Source: a virus | Length of the DNA stretch: 28,807 bases | IMG/VR virus record: IMGVR_UViG_3300042924_000585 | Coordinates: 1 to 28,807 of that record | Strand: one strand, 5' to 3' | Part shown: in pieces, positions 12,302 to 17,770 of the stretch | Numbering within the stretch: position 1 is the stretch's first letter | Layout: each line of letters opens with the position of its first letter | Made by a program: the position numbers and the translations under genes | Notes under the pieces: generated by a model | The model's database searches: none | What the model saw: the letters and a program-made list of their open reading frames with translations, nothing else | What the model was told of the DNA's origin: nothing

Positions 12302-12601
12302 TTAAAAGTGTAATAGGTTTACTGGCAGCATAAAATCTTCGGTGATTTCGTACAAATCCAAGATTAAAAAATGATATGATTTTAAAATACGTTTTTGCAC
12401 TTCATTCATTCTGGCTATCTTAATTAAAATATCCTCCTCCTTTTGCATTAAGCGTATTGGCTCGTCATAAGTGCCTTTTCTCCATTTAGCTAAGTCTTTC
12501 TCAAATAGAGTTTGTCTTGCTTGTGCTGACTTTAATAGTTCTAATAGACAAGCTGCTCTTTTGTGTAGTACGAGTTGTTTTCCTTGATAAATTAGTTCCA
12601 T
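12302..12601 (-). CDS. Protein of unknown function (99 aa)
   Basis: A helical, mixed-charge protein: VLHKRAACLLELLKSAQARQ, WRKGTYDEPIRLMQKEED, then MNEVQKRILKSYHFLILDLY and an acidic-hydrophobic C-terminus. No motif is recognisable. It lies in the early small-gene block between the promoter at 13.2 kb and the DnaA-like gene, where phages often carry host-takeover proteins. It ends one base before the 58-aa coiled-coil gene. Confidence 0.65.
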   Translation of the reverse strand: MELIYQGKQLVLHKRAACLLELLKSAQARQTLFEKDLAKWRKGTYDEPIRLMQKEEDILIKIARMNEVQKRILKSYHFLILDLYEITEDFMLPVNLLHF

Positions 12602-12611
12602 AGTTTTAGGT

Positions 12612-12836
12612 TTAATCGTTAGAAATATAATTCATAAAATAATACATATTGCCGTCTCCAGTTGAGTTTAATTTGCCATTGTTATAAGCAGCCTCAATTT
12701 GCTTTCTTTCATCTAAAAGCATTGAATAAACTTGTAATGTAATAGTCTTAATTGCTAATAGACTTTTCATATCATTTTCTTCAGATGCCATGTCTTCTAA
12801 AAAACATATTAATTGTTTTAATTGCGTTTTTTCCAT
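12612..12836 (-). CDS. Protein of unknown function (74 aa)
   Basis: Helical throughout, with LKQLICFLEDMASEENDMKS, KTITLQVYSMLLDERKQIEA and a short C-terminus with NMYYFMNYISND. No recognisable domain. It is an early-block gene 10 bp upstream of the 99-aa gene, preceded by an A-rich leader. Confidence 0.65.
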   Translation of the reverse strand: MEKTQLKQLICFLEDMASEENDMKSLLAIKTITLQVYSMLLDERKQIEAAYNNGKLNSTGDGNMYYFMNYISND

Positions 12837-12846
12837 AGTTGTAGGT

Positions 12847-12942
12847 TTAAAGGTTTTCTACTAATGCGGTTAAGATAAATCCTATTAATACGATAATAAA
12901 AACGTACATAGGCTTGATTGAGTCTTTTTCGTACTGGTTCAT
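12847..12942 (-). CDS. 31-aa single-span membrane protein
   Basis: From the ATG at 12942: a polar head MNQYEKDSIKPM, then one hydrophobic helix (YVFIIVLIGFILTALV) and a short acidic end. It stops at the TAA at 12847 and fills a 109-bp gap in a tightly packed block, 3 bp after the preceding gene. Composition and placement support it, but no function is visible; early membrane micropeptides in phages often affect host envelope or superinfection. Confidence 0.55.
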   Translation of the reverse strand: MNQYEKDSIKPMYVFIIVLIGFILTALVENL

Positions 12943-12945
12943 GGT

Positions 12946-13143
12946 TTAAGGTTTTAAAGTGATAATAATTGAATAACTCATGTTTGAGAAAGTAATGCTT
13001 TCTACTGTAAACATAATGCGTTTTACTTCTTTGCCAAAGTTTGTAATAATGCTATCCCCTACTCTTGGTAAATGTGGAGCATTAAATACTTGTTGATAGT
13101 CGATGCCGTCTTGGGCATAATAGATGGTTGTTTGCCAATTCAT
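12946..13143 (-). CDS. First gene of the early operon, unknown function (65 aa)
   Basis: A small beta-rich protein with WQTTIYYAQDGIDYQQVFNA, LPRVGDSIITNFGKEVKRIM and a closing SYSIIITLKP strand. The (LP.VGD.I....GK) turn pattern looks like a small barrel. No named family. It is the first gene after the promoter at 13167-13198 and about 20 bp downstream of the predicted -7 box, so it is likely among the earliest proteins made. Confidence 0.68.
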   Translation of the reverse strand: MNWQTTIYYAQDGIDYQQVFNAPHLPRVGDSIITNFGKEVKRIMFTVESITFSNMSYSIIITLKP

Positions 13144-13166
13144 AAATAAGGTTTTTGTTTATGAAG

Positions 13167-13198
13167 TAAAGATATATACACATAAGTTATCCACCAAA
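13167..13198 (-). promoter_or_regulatory. Early promoter: TTTG - 20 bp - TATCTTTA
   Basis: Minus-strand TTTG (13198-13195) and TATCTTTA (13174-13167) are separated by 20 bp, matching the Bacteroidota -33 TTTG / -7 TAnnTTTG promoter except for the last base. The first gene starts at 13143. A DnaA-box-like site shares a base with the -33 box and fills part of the spacer, so binding there should affect transcription. Confidence 0.6.
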
Positions 13199-13208
13199 CT
13201 TATTTACA
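13174..13208. promoter_or_regulatory. Three DnaA-box-like 9-mers at exact 13-bp spacing
   Basis: Plus-strand ATATACACA (13174-13182), TTATCCACC (13187-13195) and TTATTTACA (13200-13208) each match the DnaA box TTATnCACA at all but one position, all face the same way, and start exactly 13 bp apart. They overlap the early promoter. The phage encodes a DnaA domain IV protein in the same operon, so autoregulation or an origin is likely. Single-mismatch boxes occur by chance in A/T-rich DNA; the spacing is the stronger evidence. Confidence 0.55.
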
Positions 13209-13280
13209 TTTATTTTTAGGCTTTAGGATAATTTTAACACTTTACTAAAGATTTTAGCAAATGATATATAATTATATAAC

Positions 13281-13306
13281 AAAAAAAGGGATGTAGAAAC
13301 ACCCCT
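13281..13306 (-). terminator. Intrinsic terminator (minus strand)
   Basis: On the minus strand AGGGGTGT (13306-13299), loop TTCT, ACATCCCT (13294-13287), then a T7 run. The stem is 8 bp with one G-U pair. It is the second of two tandem terminators and shields the early promoter from the lysis-side operon. Confidence 0.75.
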
Positions 13307-13354
13307 CGCATAAACCTTAATTTACTATGCAATATGAATTAGTACAAATGTAAT

Positions 13355-13383
13355 AAAAAACTCCCAGCTTTTTACACTGGGAG
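13355..13383 (-). terminator. Intrinsic terminator (minus strand)
   Basis: On the minus strand CTCCCAG (13383-13377), a 9-nt loop, CTGGGAG (13367-13361), then T6. Perfect 7-bp stem. It lies 44 bp after the stop of the HExxH gene and ends the long tail/lysis transcription unit. Confidence 0.85.
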
Positions 13384-13413
13384 AAACCTAAGAACTATGA
13401 AAAAACAACACTA

Positions 13414-13421
13414 CAAAGATA
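13414..13421 (-). promoter_or_regulatory. TATCTTTG -7-like box just upstream of the terminators
   Basis: Minus-strand TATCTTTG lies between the HExxH gene stop and the first terminator. A start here would give only a very short transcript ending at 13355, so it is either fortuitous or the source of a tiny RNA. No -33 TTTG is visible. Confidence 0.2.
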
Positions 13422-13426
13422 CGACT

Positions 13427-13699
13427 CTATTTTGAGCCGTCTTGGAGCAGGTCTTTGTCGTGGTTATCTACCCTTCTGTATCCCTCTTTCCATAGTATTT
13501 TGGTTAGGGCAACACTTTTACGCACTATCTCATCCTCGCTATCCTCTGCATTTAATATATGTAGGACTTCATGTATTAAAATTTCTAAAGCCTTCTTTCC
13601 ACGTAGCCTTGAATCAATAAGAATCTCCCCATCGCTACAAGCAATGCCATGAGCCTTTTCTTTGCCCAGCTTCTTATATATAATTCTAATCTTAGGCAC
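13427..13699 (-). CDS. Small HExxH zinc metalloprotein, peptidase-like (90 aa)
   Basis: The central helix LEILIHEVLHILNAEDSEDE carries the zinc-binding HEVLH motif with a downstream acidic cluster, preceded by a two-strand N-terminus (PKIRIIYKKLG, GIACSDGEILIDSRL) and followed by a helix with ALTKILWKEGYRRV. This resembles the ImmA/IrrE or SprT-type minimal metallopeptidase core found in phages. At 90 aa it is near the lower limit for an active peptidase. It is the last gene of its transcription unit, with a one-base overlap at 13699. The substrate is unknown. Confidence 0.78.
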   Translation of the reverse strand: MPKIRIIYKKLGKEKAHGIACSDGEILIDSRLRGKKALEILIHEVLHILNAEDSEDEIVRKSVALTKILWKEGYRRVDNHDKDLLQDGSK

Positions 13700-13899
13700 T
13701 AATGTTCATCTTTAAGCATCGCCAAATCTGGGCGGTCTATTTCCTTAGGAGTGTACTTGTGTCCACCTCTAACTTTTGCTAACGCTTTTGTAATCTCTGC
13801 CTCGATTTGATGCACTTTAGTCAATTCATTAACTAATGCACTTTCTTGTTCTTCTAATGTCATTTTTGAAAATCCTTTAGGTAATTTATATGTTGCCAT
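13699..13899 (-). CDS. Protein of unknown function (66 aa)
   Basis: A helical small protein: LPKGFSKMTLEEQESALVNE, then ELTKVHQIEAEITKALAKVR and a polar end with TPKEIDRPDLAMLKDEH. The central part is coiled-coil-like. No recognised domain. It is coupled on both sides (14-bp overlap upstream, 1-bp downstream), so it belongs to the operon with the metallophosphoesterase and HExxH genes. Confidence 0.68.
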   Translation of the reverse strand: MATYKLPKGFSKMTLEEQESALVNELTKVHQIEAEITKALAKVRGGHKYTPKEIDRPDLAMLKDEH

Positions 13900-14077
13900 T
13901 TCTAATGATTAATAGTTTTTTTAAATAAATGCAGAAATCAAGGCTTTCTTCGTAAGCGTGTTGTAACCATTGATCTTGTGTTAGATCAGTACGATCCATT
14001 GTTACTCCATATGTTTCCAAGCCTTTTACTTCTCTGGCTTTAATGTCGTTTATTACTTGTTCGGTTACTTGGCTCAT
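13886..14077 (-). CDS. Small phage protein with MazG-like helical core (63 aa)
   Basis: The pattern INDIKAREVKGLETYGVTMD, then LTQDQWLQHAYEESLDFCIY and LKK is one I know from many phages (KG...YG..L.......W..H..EE..D...YLKK). The W..HA.EE..D block resembles one helical hairpin of MazG-type nucleotide pyrophosphohydrolases, but at 63 aa it would have to oligomerise to build an active site. The nucleotide role is therefore tentative. It overlaps the metallophosphoesterase stop by one base (TAATG). Confidence 0.72.
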   Translation of the reverse strand: MSQVTEQVINDIKAREVKGLETYGVTMDRTDLTQDQWLQHAYEESLDFCIYLKKLLIIRNGNI

Positions 14078-15096
14078 TAATAGACTTTGTTTTTTATTAT
14101 TCTTTTATTGTTTACTCTATAATCGCCAGACTTCTCTTTCTCTAATACTGCAAAGCCTTGATTATATTGGTCAATATGTTTACAATAGTCAACGTTAGGA
14201 TGCATCAAGTGTCCAGTAGTCCAACAAGTAAATATTTCGCCATCAAATTGGTTTTTTGTAGTGTATTCGCTTGTTCTATGAACGTGCGATGCAATAGCCG
14301 ATTGCTTTACTCTATCATATAAAGTTTTAGCTGGACTAACTCCGCTTCCACGTCTAAAAGTAGTATCTCCGTGTATAATAGGTAAATGCCCAAATTTTAC
14401 ATGATCTATATTCTTTAACGGCTTAATGTCAAATACATTTAGTTGTAATAAATCCTCTATCTCAAACAATTGCAACCCTAATAATTCTGGTGCTTTTGTT
14501 CTCATATATCTTTCATAACGAAACTCATGGTTCGCATCTAAGTTATAGTAAATAGTTATAGATGGGAAAGACTTTCTTATGTAAGCTAACATTTCAATAA
14601 TTGCTTCGTGTTCTTCGTCAAACTTTCTTACTCTTGGGTCTTTTTGAAAGTCGCTTATTTGGTAAAAGTCCACTAAGTCGCCATTAATAAACAATGTATC
14701 AATGCCGTATTTAGTTAAGTAATCAAAAGTTATATCTATTGCTTTTGGATCGTGGAATGGTACTTGTAAATCACTTATAAATCCCATCTTCTTAATGCCA
14801 ACTGGTAGTGAAAATACTACCTTTTCTTCTACCCATGTAGGAGGTTGCACAAAGTTTGCAGAGTGTCTTGTAAAATCTTCTTTGTATGTTGTAACTGCAA
14901 GTGAATCTCTAAGAGTGTTACCCATCTTGCCTCTATAATATCTAATAAGAGAACGAATTGCCTCTGTATTATCAAAATGGTTTTTGTTTTCTTTTAAGAT
15001 CAAAGATGCTAAAGTATGGGATGGCATCCATTGAGGATACTTCTCCAGATAGTCAAGTATAATTTGACCAGTCATTGTCGTTTTTTTTCCAGCCAT
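14077..15096 (-). CDS. Metallophosphoesterase with N-terminal winged-helix-like region (339 aa)
   Basis: The calcineurin-like phosphoesterase motifs appear in order: GFISDLQVPFHD, TLFINGDLVDFYQ, YYNLDANHEFRYER (NHE core; the usual leading Gly is Ala), PIIHGDTTFRRG and AIASHVHRTSEYT. These residues bind two metals. The first 100 residues (GQIILDYLEKYPQWMPSHTL, EAIRSLIRYYRGK) look like a small helix-turn-helix domain, which suggests DNA or RNA as the target. The substrate cannot be told from sequence. It follows the endolysin gene by 17 bp. Confidence 0.86.
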   Translation of the reverse strand: MAGKKTTMTGQIILDYLEKYPQWMPSHTLASLILKENKNHFDNTEAIRSLIRYYRGKMGNTLRDSLAVTTYKEDFTRHSANFVQPPTWVEEKVVFSLPVGIKKMGFISDLQVPFHDPKAIDITFDYLTKYGIDTLFINGDLVDFYQISDFQKDPRVRKFDEEHEAIIEMLAYIRKSFPSITIYYNLDANHEFRYERYMRTKAPELLGLQLFEIEDLLQLNVFDIKPLKNIDHVKFGHLPIIHGDTTFRRGSGVSPAKTLYDRVKQSAIASHVHRTSEYTTKNQFDGEIFTCWTTGHLMHPNVDYCKHIDQYNQGFAVLEKEKSGDYRVNNKRIIKNKVY

Positions 15097-15113
15097 TATG
15101 TAGGTTTTTGTTT

Positions 15114-15716
15114 TTATGCCATGCTTGACCTTATCAAGTCCGCCTCGCTTTCTCGTCTAATCACCAAGCCATCTAATCCTTTACCCTCCCATAATCTTTT
15201 GCTCTTTTCAATTTGCTCTGCTATTCCTTCATAATCTTGCTTTGCCACCAACTCAACAATAGCCTTCATTTCTTTACGAGAATCACCCTCTATCTTTGAA
15301 CCTCTGTTATATACCATAGAAACCAAAGCACCTCTGGTATCTTCATTTAAAGTATCTAATTGAGGGTATATTCTTTTAGTCATTGCGTAATACTTAGGAA
15401 TTGACTTCTTAACGAAAACATCATAAGCAATATTGTACGGAATGATAACATTTAACACTTCGCCTTTCATCATTGACTTAACCACTTCACCTTTAACTCC
15501 ACAAAATCTTTTCATTGCGTTTAAGAAGTTTAAGTTTAATGCTGACCAATCAGAAAACAAGTCCGCTTCTTTTGCGTAGCCCACATCATAGCCCAGCCCA
15601 ATAGTAAGTCCAGACTCACCTCCAGCCCAAATTGGCTTTTGATATTTACGAGTATAAACTTCTCTACCACCAACCTCATGTTGGATAATTAAATCAATAG
15701 CTTTCTTACTTATCAT
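15114..15716 (-). CDS. Endolysin, lysozyme/muramidase-like (200 aa)
   Basis: The N-terminal IIQHEVGGREVYT provides the catalytic Glu (E14), and WAGGESGLTIGLGYDVGY is the beta-hairpin with the Thr and Asp of the T4-lysozyme/pesticin-like muramidase fold. The central helices include TRGALVSMVYNRGSKIEGD, typical of the family, and the C-terminus RRESEADLIRS. It has no signal peptide, so it should rely on a holin. Its ATG overlaps the TGA of the 28-aa membrane gene as ATGA, and the holin-like gene lies directly upstream. It degrades the cell wall at the end of infection. Confidence 0.87.
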   Translation of the reverse strand: MISKKAIDLIIQHEVGGREVYTRKYQKPIWAGGESGLTIGLGYDVGYAKEADLFSDWSALNLNFLNAMKRFCGVKGEVVKSMMKGEVLNVIIPYNIAYDVFVKKSIPKYYAMTKRIYPQLDTLNEDTRGALVSMVYNRGSKIEGDSRKEMKAIVELVAKQDYEGIAEQIEKSKRLWEGKGLDGLVIRRESEADLIRSSMA

Positions 15717-15799
15717 AACAAATGTTTAGCAAAGATACAAATACAAACAATCCAAACAACAATGCCAATGGCAAATGCTCTTTTCTCGTTATTCGGCAT
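15713..15799 (-). CDS. 28-aa membrane micropeptide between holin and endolysin
   Basis: The ATG at 15799 lies within the last codons of the holin-like gene (11-bp overlap) and the TGA at 15713 overlaps the endolysin ATG as ATGA. The product is a polar MPNNEKR head followed by one hydrophobic helix (AFAIGIVVWIVCICIF) and a short basic end. The precise double coupling strongly suggests translation. By position it could be a second holin, antiholin or pinholin-type partner, which is inference. Confidence 0.68.
   Translation of the reverse strand: MPNNEKRAFAIGIVVWIVCICIFAKHLL
15730..15737 (-). promoter_or_regulatory. TATCTTTG, -7-like box before the endolysin
   Basis: Minus-strand TATCTTTG lies 13 bp before the endolysin ATG, inside the 28-aa gene. 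A GTTG sits 19 bp upstream, a 3-of-4 -33 match at correct spacing. It might raise endolysin expression independently of the tail operon. Confidence 0.35.
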
Positions 15800-16013
15800 C
15801 TTCTTTCTTTTTAAATATTTTCTCAACTGATGTTAAACCTAATGTTCCAAACGCTAACATAGCAACCGCCTCTACTAAAATAGCACTTGGTGCCGTATGC
15901 TCCTCGCTAAATTGGTTGTGATACATTGTAGCACATAAAGCAATAGTACATAATAACCCACAAAGTCTTTTCATGCTATATCTTCCGTTGTCTTCTGTAA
16001 AAAATTGTTTCAT
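15789..16013 (-). CDS. Holin-like membrane protein (74 aa)
   Basis: Two hydrophobic segments, about residues 15-31 (RLCGLLCTIALCATMYH) and 43-61 (AILVEAVAMLAFGTLGLTS), are separated by a short polar loop and followed by a charged Lys/Glu tail (EKIFKKKEDAE). The N-terminus FTEDNGRYSMKRLCG resembles a group of Bacteroidota phage small membrane proteins that I know as holin candidates. Its place one overlapping micropeptide before the endolysin supports a pore-forming lysis role. It is one base downstream of the preceding gene. Confidence 0.72.
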   Translation of the reverse strand: MKQFFTEDNGRYSMKRLCGLLCTIALCATMYHNQFSEEHTAPSAILVEAVAMLAFGTLGLTSVEKIFKKKEDAE

Positions 16014-16014
16014 C

Positions 16015-16410
16015 TTATTGTAATTGATTGAATTGAAAAACTATTATGAAAATTAATAGAATCTTACTCCAAGCGTGTAACTTATCTATTTTTTTTTGGT
16101 TTTCTTCCCAGTCTTGATATAAAGACTTGTTAAGTGAGTATTTATACTTCCAATTATAGAAGCTATCTTTTTGAGCAGATATTGTATTGAATATAGAGTC
16201 ATATTTAATGTTTTTAATCTTTAAGTTTTCTTTTAGTAAACTTATTGTATCGTTGTATTTACTATACAATTTGTTTATTTCTTCGCCTTGCTCAACTGAC
16301 ATTATAATAACTGAATCACCCTTATAAAATCTTTTAATAGGGTATTGGGAGTAACTTAAATGGCACAATAGAATCAGTACTAACACTATCCAGCTTTGCT
16401 TTTGTTTCAT
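16015..16410 (-). CDS. Envelope protein with signal peptide and C-terminal transmembrane helix, spanin-like candidate (131 aa)
   Basis: The N-terminus MKQKQSWIVLVLILLCHLSY is a signal peptide with likely cleavage before Gln22. The mature part begins YPIKRFYKGDSVIIMSVEQG and continues as a long charged coiled coil. A C-terminal hydrophobic helix (ILLIFIIVFQF) closes it. Signal peptide, periplasmic coil and C-terminal membrane anchor is the topology of a unimolecular spanin or a tethered periplasmic protein. It overlaps the lipoprotein gene by 77 bp in another frame, as spanin genes often do. The assignment is by topology only. Confidence 0.62.
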   Translation of the reverse strand: MKQKQSWIVLVLILLCHLSYSQYPIKRFYKGDSVIIMSVEQGEEINKLYSKYNDTISLLKENLKIKNIKYDSIFNTISAQKDSFYNWKYKYSLNKSLYQDWEENQKKIDKLHAWSKILLIFIIVFQFNQLQ

Positions 16411-16627
16411 TTAGTTCCTCCTTTAGTTCTTTTATTGTCGTTACGGCTTCGGTTACTATTTGTTTTTGTTTTTTGTCTGCTTTGTCTTGAACCTTTATAG
16501 TTAGTTCAATGTTCTGGTTAATCTTGCCTAAAAGTTTCTCTAACTCAATGTCTTCTTTTATTGTTTCGCTTGGGCTTTGAGCCGTAACCCCACACCCAGC
16601 CAAAAAGACTAATAAAAGCCATCTCAT
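16334..16627 (-). CDS. Small lipoprotein, o-spanin candidate (97 aa)
   Basis: A short signal MRWLLLVFLAGC ends in a lipobox (LAGC), so Cys12 should be lipidated and the protein anchored to the outer membrane. The rest is a charged coiled coil (KLLGKINQNIELTIKVQDKA and VTTIKELKEELNETKAKLDS). It directly follows, with TAATG overlap, a gene whose product has one membrane helix and a periplasmic coil, so the two form a plausible outer/inner spanin pair. Its 3' end overlaps the 131-aa gene by 77 bp. Confidence 0.68.
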   Translation of the reverse strand: MRWLLLVFLAGCGVTAQSPSETIKEDIELEKLLGKINQNIELTIKVQDKADKKQKQIVTEAVTTIKELKEELNETKAKLDSVSTDSIVPFKLLPIPY

Positions 16628-16893
16628 TATTTTAAACCTTTAATTGCTCCTAATTCAGCCAATGTAGAAAGTTTTGTAGTAGAAACCGCTGATAAACTAT
16701 CTGACTTTCTTAAAGCATCACTAACCACATCAACTCTATGCTCTAACTTTTCTATGCGTACATCTTGGCTTTTTGCTTGATCTTGAAACGTAGAACGAAT
16801 ATCTACATACAAAGCACCAATGGCACCCATTACGATAAATAAAGTTCCCACAACTGGGTTCTTTGCAAACTCCTTAAATTTTATTGGTAGCAT
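16627..16893 (-). CDS. Membrane-anchored coiled-coil protein, i-spanin candidate (88 aa)
   Basis: The hydrophobic helix at about residues 13-30 (PVVGTLFIVMGAIGALYV) is followed by a polar coil (STFQDQAKSQDVRIEKLEHR, then VVSDALRKSDSLSAV). One N-terminal anchor and a periplasmic coil is the i-spanin layout. The stop overlaps the lipoprotein start by one base, which fits translational coupling of an Rz/Rz1-type pair. Other possibilities are a holin-associated or tail-attachment membrane protein. Confidence 0.62.
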   Translation of the reverse strand: MLPIKFKEFAKNPVVGTLFIVMGAIGALYVDIRSTFQDQAKSQDVRIEKLEHRVDVVSDALRKSDSLSAVSTTKLSTLAELGAIKGLK

Positions 16894-16894
16894 A

Positions 16895-17437
16895 TTAAAA
16901 CTTTTTATAATAACCTAAACTATAATTGTTTGTTGTAGCGTTTAACAAAAATAAGCCTTTTTTTGGGGTATAATATCCCAAGCCAAGACCTAAGCCTATT
17001 TTATTGTCAAATGCCCTTAAATCGGTTAAAAAGCCCAAATAAATGGCACTCTTATCCTTTTTGGTTATAGTTGTAGTATTGTAAATCGTTTTATAGGCAA
17101 TTTCAGCCTTAAATAGCCTTGATTGTATCTTGTTTTGGGAAATAGAATCTTGTATGTAAAATTTGCTTGAATCTTGGGTAATTGTATCCTTATAAACCCT
17201 TGTAGCGTAGTAATCGCTTAATACTTGTATCGTATCGTGTATATAGATAGAATCTTCTAAAACTCTGTAAATCTCAAAAGGTATGTCTTTGCCCTTCTTG
17301 TATTTTACTATTGTATCGGTAGAATAAATAGTATCTATTTGCGTAACTATAATTGGCTTGTCGCCTATGTACTTTGACTTATCAAAGATGAAGAATATCA
17401 GTATTGCTATTAGCAATGTAATAACAACTGACTTCAC
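16895..17437 (-). CDS. Membrane-anchored protein with C-terminal beta-strand region (180 aa)
   Basis: An N-terminal hydrophobic anchor (SVVITLLIAILIFFIF) is followed by a Thr/Asp-rich periplasmic-type region with repeated QIDTIYSTDTIVKYKKG-like strands, a central coil, and a C-terminus of alternating glycine/aromatic strands (IYLGFLTDLRAFD, IGLGLGLGYYTPKK, YSLGYYKKF). Ending in aromatic plus Phe is the outer-membrane sorting pattern of beta proteins. A protein tied to the inner membrane at one end and to the outer membrane at the other would suit a spanin-type role. The start is GTG at 17437, overlapping the preceding TAG. Function is inference. Confidence 0.62.
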   Translation of the reverse strand: MKSVVITLLIAILIFFIFDKSKYIGDKPIIVTQIDTIYSTDTIVKYKKGKDIPFEIYRVLEDSIYIHDTIQVLSDYYATRVYKDTITQDSSKFYIQDSISQNKIQSRLFKAEIAYKTIYNTTTITKKDKSAIYLGFLTDLRAFDNKIGLGLGLGYYTPKKGLFLLNATTNNYSLGYYKKF

Positions 17438-17604
17438 TACTTTTTCTTTTTAGTCTGCTTGTAAATTGCGATACATCCAGAGATAGTACCAACCAATGCT
17501 GCCGTAAACTGAACGACTGGAACAAAGTTGCCAAAGCTAATTAACGCACCAGAGATGCTTAAAAATATACTTAGAATCGGTTGGTTACTATCGTGATGGT
17601 GCAT
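17437..17604 (-). CDS. 55-aa small membrane protein with His-rich start
   Basis: The ATG at 17604 opens MHHHDSNQPILSIFLSISGA, followed by a second hydrophobic stretch (VPVVQFTAALVGTISGCIAI) and a Lys-rich tail YKQTKKKK ending at the TAG at 17437. Two hydrophobic segments and a basic C-terminus are holin-like. It overlaps both neighbours by a few bases: the 47-aa gene stop just before, the GTG of the 180-aa gene at its stop. It may be an additional holin or a tail-lysis linker. Confidence 0.62.
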   Translation of the reverse strand: MHHHDSNQPILSIFLSISGALISFGNFVPVVQFTAALVGTISGCIAIYKQTKKKK

Positions 17605-17605
17605 T

Positions 17606-17749
17606 TTAGTCTTCTTTTACTTCTTGTGTTTGCTCTGCTTGTAATTGACCAAAGAATTGGATCAATGGTAATCCGTAAGCCGTTGGAATAGTGTTAATGA
17701 ATTTCACTAACTCTTCTAATTGTTCTTTTGTGATTTTTACTTCGTTCAT
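17606..17749 (-). CDS. 47-aa small protein after the fibre gene
   Basis: From the ATG at 17749: MNEVKITKEQLEELVKFINT, then PTAYGLPLIQFFGQLQAEQT and an acidic end, stop at 17606. It is preceded by a TAAATTTGTAAAAA stretch and has an amphipathic helical composition. It is the first gene of the lysis block. Function unknown; short helical proteins here can be fibre-assembly helpers or lysis regulators. Confidence 0.6.
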   Translation of the reverse strand: MNEVKITKEQLEELVKFINTIPTAYGLPLIQFFGQLQAEQTQEVKED

Positions 17750-17762
17750 ATATGTTTTTTTA

Positions 17763-17770
17763 CAAATTTA
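17763..17770 (-). promoter_or_regulatory. TAAATTTG, -7-like box before the lysis block
   Basis: Minus-strand TAAATTTG includes the stop codon of the fibre gene and lies 13 bp before the ATG at 17749. The 13-mer TAAATTTGTAAAA also occurs at the head-tail operon promoter (28427-28434 and onward). No clear -33 TTTG. Confidence 0.45.

Larger units (their letters stand above)
13144..13426. other. 283-bp A/T-rich intergenic region between the two transcription units
   Basis: This is the longest gene-free stretch. I see no convincing gene on either strand (the longest plus-strand frame is 12 codons). From high to low it holds a TATCTTTG box, two terminators facing the minus strand, an A/T-rich spacer, then a TTTG-N20-TATCTTTA promoter with three DnaA-box-like sites. 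It separates the end of the lysis-side operon from the start of the replication-side operon. Confidence 0.75.
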
